DNA of 64,000 nucleotides from Azolla caroliniana (GCA_043228905.1 JBHGNT010000005.1:19034001-19098000), one strand, 5' to 3'; positions 40,840 through 52,309 are shown, counted from the first letter of the stretch. Numbers and translations: made by a program. The notes: generated from the letters alone by a model not told the origin.

Positions 40840-41667
40840 ATTGTCATGCTGGCAACCGGCGCGAATGTTTCGTCATAGTCAATGTCGTGCTACTCGCGTA
40901 GCCCTTGGCTACCAGTCGGGCCTTGTACTGGTTGACGGAGCCGTCAACATTGTACTTTACTTTGTACACCTACCGGCATCTAATCTGCTTCACTTGTTTG
41001 GGGGCATCAACCAAGTCTCAAGTATTATTCTCTATTAAGGCGCACATCTCTTCCTCCATTACCGCACGCCAATTGGCGTCCTTTGTCGCCCCTACGTAGC
41101 TCTCTAGTTCACACACTTCCGCCACCTTTGCCATATATGCATAGTGATGCACCATATACTCATTGCACCGGGACTAGATTACATGGTTCTTCTTGTTTGT
41201 GGATCGATGCAACCACCGATTCACCGATTTCATGGCCCTCTTGGTTGACTCTGACCTCATCTCCGAAGGTCCATCTTCGCTCCTGGCCGCTTCGGATTCT
41301 CTCCGGTCCGATGTGCCAACCTCTATGCCATATTTTGGCATCTTCATCTTCCCCTTCTCCTTGCGTGTGAGCCATCTTCTCGGCTTTTGGCACGGGGACT
41401 ACACGATTGAGTCTTCGCAACTGGCCGACTCTTCATCCGGCTAGACAATTCCGGTTCAGTCCCTCATTTGGCCCACTTAGCCGAAATGAGATCGGACTCT
41501 CCTCCAGAGTTCCAATTTCTTCTTCATCTAGGGGCATCTCAGCCTCACTAGCCTCATCCTTAGAATTCAGAATGGAGTTAATGGGAGTCAAAGATAGAGG
41601 CAAGTACCACGAAGCCGACTCGTCGAATACGACAACTTGACTAGCTTGAACTTGTTTCATTCGAGGG
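40840..41667 (-). pseudogene. Copia I, reverse transcriptase start and connector
   Basis: Minus strand from 41660: MKQVQASQVVVFDESASWYL, EEEIGTLEESPISFRLSGPN, then the reverse transcriptase start with [13 protein letters not shown]-like sequence (broken) and FAPVASMTI ending at 40840 against the H LTR. Element J is inserted at 41667/47112 and the integrase part of I continues at 47112. Similar in type to D and J. Confidence 0.72.
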
Positions 41668-41946
41668 TGTTGATAATCGAACTCAACTTCCCGCAGAGAC
41701 AGTGTTCACATTAGCTAGTGGACATCATAGTAGGCTAGATTTGTAATTAGTAGAAAGGGCACTTGCCCTAGATCAGTTGGTATTTAGACCAACCTTTTGT
41801 AACTTAGTTACTGTTGGATGTAATATACAGTTTCTTGGCTAGAGCTCTTTCCCTCTCTCTCTCTCTCGCTCTCTCTCTCATTCTCTCTTGTCTCACATAC
41901 ACACACACACACAACCGTTGCACATAATCACTCTTGTTTCTTTACA
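41668..41946 (+). repeat. 5' LTR of element J
   Basis: TGTTGATAATCGAACTC to GTTTCTTTACA, with a CT tract at about 41850-41890 and an AC run near 41897-41913. Confidence 0.92.
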
Positions 41947-42037
41947 TGGTAGCAGAGCGTGTGGTAGCTTGATCCAAGCCCATCGGTCTTACGTGTGTTG
42001 TGCTCAAGCTCGCATCAAGGGTAGAAGAAGTTCGACA

Positions 42038-42980
42038 ATGAACACCCATATGGGAAGCACTCTTCTTACCGAGAAGCTCGATAGAACAAAGTTCGTATCT
42101 TGGGAGTACAAGATGCATCAGTACCTTGTCAGACAAGGTTACTAGAGCTACATTGAGGGAGCTCACGAAATGCAACCCAACCCGACACATGTCAACTACC
42201 TAGCGTGGGAGCAGGCCGCAAGCCGTGTGTTGTATTGCCTTGCGTCATGCGTTCATGACCCAATGCTTGGCTATATTCGAGATTCGAAAACACCGAAAGA
42301 AGCTTGGGGAAATCTCAAGAAGATTTTTGCGCCCAATACGGTTGCACGAAAGCTCCAACTTTGACAGGAGCTAAACAACGTGCAACAGAGGGACATGTCG
42401 ATCACCGGCTATACCTTAAAGATCAAGGAGTTGTGCGATGCCCCGGTTTGATTAATGTCGTCCTCAATGATGACGAAATGGTGCAAATATGCCTCGACGA
42501 CTTGGCACCTCGATTCGGCACGATCAGATCAGCCATTCTTGTGAGGGAGAACCCTCCCTCGTTTTACGACCTTCAATTGATTCTGTTGGTTGAAGAAAAT
42601 CACGTTCGACAAAGGAACAATGCGCCTAATGGTTAGATGCTCTACTCACAATCAGATGTTAGAAGAGGATTTGGCCGTGGAAATAGAGGTAGGTTCGGAC
42701 GAGGCTGACATGGTCAGTCGACCCCAGAGTGTAACTCCCACCAATGGCAAGAGGACCGGAACCGTCCCAAAGAGTTTGGTAGAATGGGGAGCCACCCCGC
42801 CGAACCGAGCAATCGTAACAACCCGATCGAATGCGGGTACTATGGAAAACACGGTCACTATGAAGAGGAGTGCCGAAGAAAGATACGAGACTCGGCTTCG
42901 ACTAGCCAACAACTCACAAACTACACTTCGAATTCCGACTACGACGATCGTGGCGGGATGTTCGTAATGAGGCATGAAGC
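42038..42980 (+). pseudogene. Element J gag
   Basis: ATG at 42038 opens MNTHMGSTLLTEKLDRTKFV. A TAG follows QYLVRQGY at the same place where element D also has a stop. Then YLAWEQAASRVLYCLASCV, EAWGNLKKIFAPNTVARKLQ, a further stop, and LNNVQQRDMSITGYTLKIKE. Frameshifts occur near 42460 and 42640. The zinc knuckle reads ECGYYGKHGHYEEEC, with the second cysteine changed to tyrosine. Confidence 0.85.
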
Positions 42981-43683
42981 ACATTCAATGTCTACACATG
43001 CCCCAACTAGCACCTCTTCTTCAGATGGCATATGGTTTGTCGACTTGGGAGCATCCAATCACATGACGTTCAATGAAGATTGGTTCCAAGAATTACGAAA
43101 GCCCGATCGACCCGACTATGTTGAAACTGGAGATGATACGACTCACCCAATTCGGCATGTCGGAAATGTTCCATTCAGAAATGACGGCAAACAAACCTAC
43201 CTCAAGAACGTCTTGCATGTCCCAACCATCACGAAAAACTTGGTCTCGGTCGGCTAGATTGTGGAACAAGGTATGCAAGTACGATTCAATAATGAAGGGT
43301 GCTTCATAAAAAAGGATGATAAAATCAGAGCACATGGTTGCCAAGAAGGCCGAATGTTCATCCTTGAATCAGAGGAGGTGAAATTGGTTATGTTCGCAAA
43401 AGGCCTCAAAGTCGAAACAGACTTGAAACTGTGGCACAAGAGAATCGGCCACATCAATCTCCAAAAGCTCCAGAACATGCAGTCGAAAGGAGTCATAATC
43501 AAACTCCCTACATTTACTAAGAAAGAGATTACGGACATATGCGAGGCGTGCCAATTCGGAAAACAACACCAACATCCATTCCTGAAAGAGAGGAATATGA
43601 GTAAAGGGATCCTGGATGTAGTACATTCAGATGTGTGGGGACTAGCCCAAACCGTAGCATTCGGAGGTTGCCGCTATTATGTC
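42981..43683 (+). pseudogene. Element J protease and integrase N-terminus
   Basis: Protease reads IWFVDLGASNHMTFNEDW: the active site D-S-G has become D-L-G. Integrase N-terminal zinc region: LWHKRIGHINLQKLQNMQ and CEACQFGKQHQHPFLKE, then VVHSDVWGLA. A stop separates the two at 43256-43258. The frame is cut at YYVC by solo LTR K. Confidence 0.86.
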
Positions 43684-43897
43684 TGTTGAGAATCAAACTC
43701 AACTTCCCATAGGAATAGGTTCACACTAGCCCATGGACATACCAGGCTAGTTTTGTAAATAGTAGAAAGGGCGCTTGCCCTAGCTTAGTTGGTATATAAA
43801 CCAACTCATTGTAACTTAGTTGTAGTTGGAAGTCTTATGCAATATACAATTTGATTATCTCTGTCTTGAGCTCTCACTCACTCACTCACTCACTCAC

Positions 43898-43991
<94 letters not shown>

Positions 43992-44064
43992 GCTACACGC
44001 ACACACACACATAGTCTCTCATCTTCCGCTGCATTGCAATCACCACAGACTCCATTTCTTAACA
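43684..44064 (+). mobile_element. Solo LTR K in element J
   Basis: 381 bp from TGTTGAGAATCAAAC to TTTCTTAACA with TSD ATGTC at 43679-43683 and 44065-44069. Its start resembles the J LTR, so it is a related subfamily. It has a TATA-like TATATAAAC (43794-43802) and a very long CACT/CT microsatellite. Confidence 0.9.
43875..43988 (+). repeat. (CACT)n then (CT)n microsatellite, over 110 bp
   Basis: A CACT run (about 43875-43902) passes directly into a CT run of about 85 bases. It is the longest simple repeat in the window and lies in the transcribed part of solo LTR K. Confidence 0.95.
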
Positions 44065-46606
44065 ATGTCACATTCATCGACGACTTCTCGAGGCACACCT
44101 GGATCTACCCTATGCGGCAGAAGAGCGAAGTGTTCAGACACTTCCAAAAGTTTAAAAATGAAGTCGAAAAAGCCTCGGGTCGGCACATACGATGCCTTTG
44201 ATTAGATGGAGGAAAGGAGTATTTCTCAGACGAATTTACGACGTGTCGACATACACCTTGGCAAAATGGTGTAGCCAAACGGAAGAATCGGCACATAGTA
44301 GAGGTTGCATGGGCAATGATGAATGAGAAGAACCGACTGAAATCGTACTGGGGAGAAGTAGGGAACACGGCCGTATATCTCATGAACACGTGTACAACCT
44401 TTGGGGTACACGACGTAAACCCTCATGAGAGGTTTTTTGGAAAAAAGTTGGATTTATCACATGTCCGGATTTTCGACTCAATCGCCTATGTGCATATTCC
44501 CGAAAAGACGCAACAAAAGCTCAACCCGAAGTCGGAGAAATGTATCCTCGTAGGGTACTCGCTCGAATAGAAGGGGTACAAATGCTACAACCCATCTACC
44601 CGAAAAACTCGAGTGAGTCGAGACGTCGTTTTTGATGAGTTAGCATCATTGTACAATCCAGAGACGACTCCGATTTCTACTCCTGTCGATCCGGAATCGG
44701 TTGAATAAGAGATAGAAGAAGAATTTCGACCCAGACACATGTTCGAAGAAAGTCCGGTTACGACAAGGCTTTCTGAACCACAAGAGCCCCCGAGTGACCA
44801 AAGCACATCTCGACCGAGTCCGAAACTCGACAAAGGGAAGGCCAAGATGTCCGAATACGAAGATCCAATCAACAACGAGTCAACTCACTCCCTTGACAGT
44901 GAGTTTGAAGGCATGGATATCCCGATCATCCAAACGAATGGAGAGAAGAAAGCATTAGTCTCCGCGAACGAGAAGCTACGTCAGTCCACCTGTGAAAAGA
45001 ACCCTGTAAGCCGATTCAGCTACGATGAGTACATGGCGTATCATTACACCTTTATGATGAAGGTAGCAACTTTCCGAGAACCGGAAACATTTTCCGAAGC
45101 TATGAAGGACCCACAATGGGTCGACGCGATGAATGAAGAAATGCAGGCCTTGTGCAAAAACGAGACATGGGATCTTATTCCCCATTCACATCACAGGAAA
45201 GCGATTGGTTGCGGATGGGTCTATAAGGTCAAATACAATGTCGACGGCTCAATAAATCGCCTCAAAGCACGACTCGTCGCAAAAGGATACACACAAACGC
45301 ACGAAGTCGAAGGAGACCTTTGCCCCGGTGGCAAAGATGATGATTGTGCGGACCGTAATTGCACTCGCAGCTACGAAAGGGTGGCATCTTCACCAAATGG
45401 ACGTCAAGAACGCCTTTCTTCAAGGAGAATTAGAAAAGGAGGTGTTCATGATTCAACCCCCCTGTTTTGAATCAAATAATCATCCAAAAGCAGTATGTAG
45501 ACTAAAGAAGCCACTCTATGGCCTTAAGCAAGCATCGTGTGCTTGGCATTCGAAGATCACTTAGTATCTTCATCAAATTGGCTTTCGAATGTCGAAATCG
45601 GACAACTCCTAGTACATCCGAAATGAGTCGAACCACCCAATTGTCATCATCTTGTATGTGGATGATCTGGTCATCGGAGGAAAGGATCTCGTTGAGATTA
45701 ATAAGGTAAAATCACTCCTATCCGGCAGATTCGAAATGAAAGATATGAACGAGCTCCATTACTTCCTTGGTATCAAAGTAATTCGGACAACAGTCGGGAT
45801 ATTGATCACTCAACGACACTACGTTCTCAAATTACTCTACAAGTTCGGAATGACTGAGTGCAAACCTGTGTCTACCCCTCTCGACCGAAATCTCGAGCTC
45901 GATGTCGATCCAGGCACAATCGAGTGTGAGCTAACTCAGTATCGACAACTGATCGGCAACCTAATCTATCTAACCATCACATGACCCGATCTTAACTATT
46001 TGGTCGGCCTACTTAGCCAATTCATGTAGAACCCACGAAATGATCATCTCGATTGCGCTAAGAGGATACTTCGGTATGTCAGTACGGCGATGGATTACGG
46101 CATCATGTATAAGTCAAATACGTTTATTCGACTCGAAGGGTACACTTCCGGATTCGTCTTCTCCCTCGGTAGGGGGGGCGATCTCTTGGAGCAACAAGAA
46201 ACAACTGAAAGTTGCAATGTCAAGCACGGTGGCCGAATACAGGGGCGCGGCGGTCGCCGTGTGTGAAGCTGTCTGGTTCAAACGCATCATGAAGGATTTG
46301 GGCGTTCCCATCACGGATCCAATTCGCCTCTTCTGTGACAACATGAGCAACATCTACCTCGCTCGGAACCCGATATTCCACGCACGAACTAAACACATGG
46401 AAGTGCACTATCACTTTATTCGCGAACGCATTCAGGTTGGTGATATTGATTTACAACATATCAACATGAACCTCCGGATTGCTGACATCTTCACAAAAGC
46501 CCTCGGTATCAACAAGTTGCGGCAGTTCGCAATGAACCTTGGTCTCTCAATCATCGACCGACCGCGCTTGAGGGGGAGTACAGTAGCAGCCGATGCCAAA
46601 CAGTAA
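44065..46606 (+). pseudogene. Element J integrase core, reverse transcriptase and RNase H
   Basis: Integrase core TFIDDFSRHTWIYPM, LDGGKEYFSDEF and NGVAKRKNRHIVEV: the catalytic E of the AER motif is K. Connector STRKTRVSRDVVFDEL. Reverse transcriptase: [86 protein letters not shown] (Y-V-D-D intact) and MNELHYFLGIKVI. RNase H: AISWSNKKQLKVAMSSTVAE, FHARTKHMEVHYHFIRERI and ADIFTKALGINKLRQF, ending at 46606. Stops and two frameshifts (near 45320 and 46050) disable it, but it is the most complete pol here and is the reference for the deletion in D. Confidence 0.88.
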
Positions 46607-46816
46607 TCGATCAGTCGATCGAAGCCGACCAGAGGAGTCGAAGTACAAACAAACAATCGAGCAGTTGAACACGGAGAATCGAACAATCGAAATGGTAAGC
46701 CATGTCGAAAACCGAAATCGAAAAGCGAAGTCGAAACCGATTCAACCGAATCGAAGTATTTTGAAGACCAAACCAAAACAATCTTTTGACATTCGAAAGT
46801 TGTGTTCGAAGGGGCG
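46607..46816 (+). other. Purine-rich segment between two polypurine tracts of J
   Basis: After the pol stop and a first polypurine-like TTGAGGGGGAG (46568-46578) there are about 240 bp of A/G-rich sequence with CGAAA-type motifs before GAAGGGGCG and the 3' LTR. Element D has the same arrangement with a longer insert. A basic peptide can be read from 46593 but has no recognised domain. Confidence 0.5.
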
Positions 46817-47036
46817 TGTCGAGAATCGAACTCAACTTCCCACAGAGACAGTGTTCACACTAGCTAGGGGACATCATAGTAGGCTAGATTTGTAATTAGT
46901 AGAAAAAGCACTTGACCTAGATCAGTTGGTATTTAGACCAACCTTTTGTAACTTAGTTACTGTTGGATGTAATATACAATTTCTTGTCTAGAGCTCTCTC
47001 CCTCCCTCCCTCCCTCTCTCTCTCTCTCTCTCTTGT

Positions 47037-47079
<43 letters not shown>

Positions 47080-47111
47080 CCGCTACACATAATCACTCTT
47101 GTTTCTTTACA
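46817..47111 (+). repeat. 3' LTR of element J
   Basis: TGTCGAGAATCGAACTC to GTTTCTTTACA, followed by TSD GAGGG. It holds CCCT/CT runs (47000-47036) and an AC run of about 38 bases (47041-47078). Confidence 0.92.
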
Positions 47112-48195
47112 GAGGGTTATACATTTATAACCCTTCTCTTCATCCAAGTAGCTGACCATAATGCACTTATTGGCTTTCACATCTAGCTTCCTCCTCTTCT
47201 CTTTCGGCACATGCACATATGCTATGTTGCCGAACACCCTCAAGTGTCCCAAATTCAGCTTGCACCTAAAATACAGCTCATGTGGCGACACTGCTCCATT
47301 TGCAGACGTCTGATTCTACAAGTAGATGATTGTCCTAACCGCTTCAACCCAATAGAGCTTGGGCATATGCTTCTCCTCAAGCATTGCCCTTGCCGCATCC
47401 TCAATGGTCCGATTTTTCTGCTTGGCAAGGCTCTTCACCTCAAGGAAACCGGAGAAGACTTCACTTTTCTTCTCGACCATGCACACCCAGGTTACAAAGT
47501 AACAACTCCCATCGATGCTCACGTTCCGCGCCGGTCCCCACACATCCGAATGGATCAAATCAAGCTTAATTAGACTATGATTACACTCATTGGGGAATGG
47601 AAGCTGATGATTCTTCCCTAGCTGACAGGCTTCATAGACTTGGCCCTCCCAACCATTGAATTTTGGCAAGCCATAAATGATTTTTTTCGTCTGCATTTCT
47701 CGAAGCCACAAGAAGTTGATGTGGTCGAACTGCTTGTGCCACAAGCCAATGTCCTACTCGACCTTTTACCCCTTGGTGAACATAATGGTGCTGACGTCGT
47801 TCGTGTTAAGGATAAACATCCTCCCTTCTCTTCGCCCACACACGATTATCTAGCCTTCATCTTCAATGAAGCACCTGTGATGAGTGAATTGGACTTGCAT
47901 GCCCTGGTCGACAATTTGTCCGACCGACACCAAGTTTTTGATGATTGTCGGCGCATGCAAGACGTTCCTCATTATCACTCTCTAGCCGACATGGCTTAGA
48001 GGGACATCTCCGATATGTTTGATGGGGTGAGGAGTGTCCTTGCAAGTTTTGATGACCCTTGGCTGTTCCGGCCTCTCCAACATCGAGAACCACTCCTTGT
48101 GGTTCGTCATATGGTTCGATGCTCTAGAATCCACGTACCACACCTCGTTCGACTTCGAGGTGTTTGCCTCCATCGAGTTGGCCCAACCTTCGTAA
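47112..48195 (-). pseudogene. Copia I, protease and integrase fragments
   Basis: Minus strand from 48173: protease VWYVDSRASNHMTNHKEWF with D-S-R in place of D-S-G; integrase LWHKQFDHINFLWLREMQ, CQLGKNHQLPFPNE, LIHSDVWGPA; then FLEVKSLAK jumps to QKNRTIEDAARAM, so about 60 residues including the second catalytic D are deleted. ELYFRCKLNLGHLRVFGNIA and KCIMVSYLDEEKGYKC end at the element J insertion site. No gag remains. Confidence 0.8.
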
Positions 48196-48200
48196 TGAAC

Positions 48201-48310
48201 ATTATAATGGCCGGGTTAGTGGGGCCACCAATCCAATGGAGATTATAACGAACGGGTTAATCGGGTTACCAATCCGATAAAGATTACAATGGCCGGGTTA
48301 GCCGGTTTAC
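48201..48310. repeat. 41-bp tandem repeat, about 2.5 units
   Basis: Units start ATTATAATGGCCGGG at 48201, ATTATAACGAACGGG at 48242 and ATTACAATGGCCGGG at 48283. They lie at the outer edge of copia I and mark the border of the transposon cluster. Confidence 0.85.
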
Positions 48311-48836
48311 GGAAGATCAAAATTCACAATGGCGTGCTTTTTTTTGGGATAATGATCTGACGGTGCAGATTGCATGCGATTAGCGAAATTTGGCCTGCAC
48401 CGTCCGTGACCGCGATGCCCTGACCAGGGAAGGCAGGTTAGGCTAGGCCTCCTCTTCCTTATCATTTGGTGGCAAATAGTGAAGAGCCAGGGGCAAGTAC
48501 CAACCATCACCATCAATGGGAGGAGGAAATTGAAATTGTAGAGAGACACATTTTCTTTTCTTTTTTCCTTTTTTGGGCATTTTTCTTTATGTGGTAAGAA
48601 ATGGTGAGATGATGATTCCTTCCATTTGCATAACTCCCCCCACCCATCGCCCACCAATTTCAACTTCCTGTCGCTCCTCTTTCTTTCCAACTGGGTCCTC
48701 GCCCAATCAATCGCTCAGGTGATGGTGATGGTGATGGTGATGGTGATGTCTTCCTCCAATACTTCCTCTCACGTGGAGTAAGCTCTCTTCATGGTCGCCT
48801 CCTAAACCTCTCTCCACACCCCAATCCCCCCCCAAG
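48311..48836 (+). promoter_or_regulatory. Possible promoter and non-coding first exon of the dynein gene
   Basis: A GC-richer stretch directly after the transposon cluster. It holds the inverted repeat GACGGTGCAG/CTGCACCGTC (48359-48368, 48395-48404), a (GATGGT)n run at 48721-48748, and a strong donor-like CAAG|GTAAGC at 48836/48837. Read in the phase needed by the exon at 51600, it is open from 48634 but contains no ATG, so it would be 5' UTR with translation starting at ATG 51610. No transcript evidence; distance and phase fit only. Confidence 0.35.
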
Positions 48837-49029
48837 GTAAGCACTGCTAATCGTGCACGGATTCTTGGCGCGAGAGACAGAGTGAGAGAGAAAGGTTAAT
48901 GTCTAATATAAGGTGCAATCATCTTGTGAGACAAATTATGATTATAAATATGGATAAGTTCCTGTTGTCTATACTGAAACAAAATGAAAGGCCATCAACA
49001 AACGATTCTTGTCTTGATTTTGAGAGAGA

Positions 49030-49545
49030 AAGAAAGAAGAAAGAAAGATATATTAACGTCTTTTAAGAGGCCAAAATGGCTTATAAGACCAAACAAGAGA
49101 TAAAGGTAAAGGCATACATATATTAATGTCTACTAGAGGCTGAAATTGGCCCATGAGATAAATCATGATTACAAATAGGGATGATTTCAAATCATCCATA
49201 CTGAAACAAAAAGAAAAGATACAGGTTTTTTAAAGATACAAGATACTGCTGGTCTTTACAATTGGTAACGATTCTTGGGATGGTTTTACTAGCATAAAGC
49301 ATATAACTGCTATATACTGGAGGAGCAATGGTGAGAGAATATGGAATCTTATGCTGGTTTATAAAGTGGAATGAGGCTACAAAGAAGCTCACTGATTGCG
49401 TATGGGTGTCTTCTGGACGGATTGTCACTTGTCTCCAACATGGGCTGATAAAAAATGGAGAGGTCTCAAAAATGAAGAAAGTTATGCTGGGTGATAATGG
49501 CCTTGATACTCTTGTTGAATCTTCTATCCATGATCTCTAGAATGA
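49030..49545 (-). repeat. LINE 3'-end copy, minus strand
   Basis: At 49045-49105 the reverse complement of the LINE tail (TCTTTTAAGAGGCCAAAATGG) is found, and at 49425-49500 the plus strand resembles the reverse complement of the body (ATGGAG.GTCT, GATAATGGCC). The open frame at 49328-49540 lies in this old repeat and is not thought to be a gene. Confidence 0.55.
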
Positions 49546-50319
49546 ATTAGACCAAAGCATCTTTACCCAACAAGAATACTCAAGCTGAAATGGGGGCAAC
49601 ATGAATGGTCGTGCAGACTCTAGGCAGGTCATTGTCTCATTGTCATAGTACCTGGGAACTTGCTTGACATAGATATGCCAGCTTGGCATTGAAGTCATGT
49701 AGGTGGTGGTGATATCTTATGTTGGTATGTTCAACTGGCATCATGATTTCAGCATAGGCAAGATTACATCCTTCTAGTACTCTTCAGATGTGCCGTTTCC
49801 TGCACTAACTCACTCAAAGATAAGGAAAGTAAGTAGGCAAAACCTCATTTAACCCACGATTTGGGGGGGATTGATTTGAACCCCCTTATAGATCGGCACA
49901 AAGATGGCATTGTATTGGGACAATCATTGCGACATCACTTAGGATGGATTTATACTCAAGGATGTAGAGGCAACGGTCTTCATGTATGGATGTTCATCTG
50001 TCTCGTGGATTGATATGGAACCATTGGACAGATCTGTACCTCATCACATCAGTTGGAGATAGAGATAGGTAGGTATAGGATTGAACTTCTGTAGGAGGGA
50101 TATGTTAACTCTACTAATAGAGCCAGATGTTGGAGGTGACAACCCTATAACTAATATCTCCCTTCTACACTCTCTATCTACACATCAGAGGATGGGTTCA
50201 TCGTCAAGCCCTCTTATATGGACATATGTATTTCCCATGTCTGTACAATGTTATATGGCAGCTGCGAACTTCCTCCCATCAGTTCGAGATTGAGGTAAGA
50301 AGATATGCATGAACAATAC
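49546..50319. other. Non-coding stretch left of a LINE copy
   Basis: No domain recognised. The part near 50090-50300 may be a weak upstream continuation of the LINE copy at 50320. Confidence 0.4.
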
Positions 50320-50925
50320 CTCTAGATGAAAGTATTTGCCAAATTTGTCATTGGAATACGAGGACCAACATTGCTTGGGGCGTTTCTTGCTAGAACTCAT
50401 TGAAGGACTGCAAAACAGCCACACCAGGTCATCAACAAAGAGCATCCTTTCTTTAGCCCCATTGCTCTTACTCATACTACAAGTCAACCAAGGGCTACAC
50501 AAATGGGCTCCAAACCAGGGCATAGCAAAAGGGGTACAATAGATCGGGCAATAACAGTTTTCTGTGCACGTAGGCCCCAACTTCATGGACCATGATCTCA
50601 CCACCTTTGTCATTGACAGATAAAGGCCATTATCTCCCACTGTCGCAAGTGCTTCCCTCACTTCGGAGACTCCTCCATTCTGGATCGACCTATGGTATAG
50701 ATCTTTTGAAGACAATAACTACAATTATTTGGCGTGAGAATCTTACATGTACTGATAACAAGATTCTTTAGTCACGTCTTATCTTATTTACTCTTTTGTT
50801 TTACTTGACATTTATATTGGTTTGTTGTTCTCTAAGACAAGGCAACACTTAGGATTTAATCTCTTGTTTGGTCTTGTAGGCCATTTTGGCCACTTAAAAA
50901 ACGTGATTATATCTTTCTTTCTAGA
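50320..50925 (+). repeat. LINE 3'-end copy, plus strand
   Basis: Nearly collinear with 58340-58930: GAGGACCAACATTGCTTGGG, ACAAATGGGCTCCAAACC, GATCGGGCAATA, CTGGATCGACCTATG and the tail TAGGCCATTTTGGCC at 50877. It gives the C-terminal region and 3' UTR of a LINE polyprotein, heavily mutated. Confidence 0.7.
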
Positions 50926-51009
50926 GTTTGTGCATTGCCTCATGACCAAGCTCCCATAATTTTTAGAGGCATTTTGTGACATGCTTTCCCCCTTTGCCAC
51001 TACTCCCTT

Positions 51010-51490
51010 TTAAAATACATTTGTAGGGATGGAGGGTGAATTAGCACTTCAATGTTCTTGAGAGGCTCTTCTCCATGTTAAACACAAAAGCAAATGGAAT
51101 ACCCCTCCTAACAAGAGTAAATCTTCTTTAATACAAGGCAACAATCTGGTTCACAAAGAGCTTACTTGTCACTGTTGTGGCTATAAAGGCCACATCCTGC
51201 CTGATTGCTGAAAAAAAGGGATAGTGCCACAAAACTATCCTCAACCAACCCCAAGCTCACACGACGATCCAACACTAGTCATACAACCAAAGAAACAGTT
51301 TTCTTAGGCATCAACGCTAAATCTTCCCTTGTGATTGGACAAAGCACATCCTCTCTTTGATGATTGGATTATGGATAGCAGTTGCACAAGTCACATGACA
51401 CATGAAAAATCTATCTTATGTGACATACAGCCACACAACTCACATTCTTCTTGTATAGTTCCCTTGATTTTTGAAAAAATTAATATACTG
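51010..51490 (+). pseudogene. Decayed copia gag zinc knuckle and protease
   Basis: ELTCHCCGYKGHILPDC near 51150-51200 has perfect C-x2-C-x4-H-x4-C spacing and a stop directly after. About 170 bp on, DDWIMDSSCTSHMTHEKSIL near 51357-51415 matches the copia protease W-I-x-D-S-G with G changed to S. The rest is too eroded to follow. It lies directly upstream of the first proposed dynein coding exon. Confidence 0.68.
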
Positions 51491-51599
51491 AAATCATTTT
51501 CCTTCAATTAAAAATCCAGAGATGTCTGCGAACAGCGAGATTTCCTTTATTATATTTACAAAGAAAGAAAGCATTTGTAATGATAATCTCTTTTTTCAG

Positions 51600-52309
51600 G
51601 GAAGAGGGCATGTCCAACGAGAGAACAAGTGCTTCCTTGAGGGGAGTCTCCCAATGGAAGGAGGCTGAAACTGAAGAAGTCACCAACATGAAAACCACAG
51701 CCATGAAAAGACCAGTAATAATTCCTACACTGAGGATCTAATTTGGATGAGTTTACGACAAAAAAATAACATTTTATTGGAATAATAACTTTAGTAAATC
51801 AATGGATGGCATTGTAAGTATGCAGTTGTTCTGAATGATGTCAGGCTGAGGAGTTAGCCACAGAATACTTTGAAGAGCTAGAGGAAGCTGTAAAGAAAAG
51901 AAGGATGGTAAGACAAATTTTTCGTACGAAATCTGCATGTGAAGTTTAACTAACCTAATCTTCTGGTTGTACGACCTGCGTACTCTGACAAATTGGTCAC
52001 TATCTTATGCACGGAGAAGGGTACTCTATCTGATGATGCACCTTTGTGGTGGTAAGCTGGCTGAGGTCATGCCTAATGAATAAGCCTTTCTGTTTATTGC
52101 TGAACTTCTCTCCTTCTCACTCTTGAAGTAAGTCTATCCTCGAACCACATAACCTCGTCTTTTCCCAATATGTGTAGACCTCAATGAGTCTTATGACATG
52201 ACTATTACATTGGTCAATTTCGCGTCAAAATTGTGAACTAGATGAGTATTCGGATCACTCTGATCAGGTTCAATCCCTTGAAAAATACCAGACTGTGAGA
52301 GAGTGGGTG
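51600..52309 (+). other. First three proposed dynein exons (least certain)
   Basis: 51600-51714 gives GMSNERTSASLRGVSQWKEA and ends at a GTAATA donor; 51845-51907 gives AEELATEYFEELEEAVKKRR plus M; 52268-52309 gives a 14-residue micro-exon VQSLEKYQTVREWV. Splice sites are good and phases agree. An open stretch upstream of the micro-exon (DEYSDHSDQ) could extend it if another acceptor is used (AACTAG at about 52234-52239), but that breaks phase with the preceding exon. Confidence 0.55.

Larger units (their letters stand above)
41668..47111 (+). mobile_element. Copia element J, nearly full length
   Basis: LTRs 41668-41946 and 46817-47111; TSD GAGGG at 41663-41667 and 47112-47116. Primer-binding site TGGTAGCAGAGCGTG at 41947-41961. 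Gag, protease, integrase, reverse transcriptase and RNase H are all present on the plus strand. A solo LTR (K) interrupts the integrase. It is inserted in copia I. Confidence 0.92.

Noticed and set aside
43851-44201. Open frames with Ser-Leu repeats and the opposite Arg-Glu repeats
   Set aside because: Artefact of the CT microsatellite in solo LTR K read in frame.
49328-49540. 70-codon open frame starting MVREYGILCWFIKW
   Set aside because: Overlaps a degenerate minus-strand LINE 3' end and has no domain or splice logic with the dynein exons.
50251-50715. 154-codon minus-strand frame
   Set aside because: Antisense of the LINE 3'-end copy at 50320-50925; equivalent frames in sister copies are broken.
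51950-52057. Possible dynein exon reading LYDLRTLTNWSLSYARRR or VVRPAYSDKLVTILCTEK
   Set aside because: There is a GTAAGC donor, but no AG acceptor gives the phase required by the exon ending at 51907; one frame meets a stop and the other has no acceptor.
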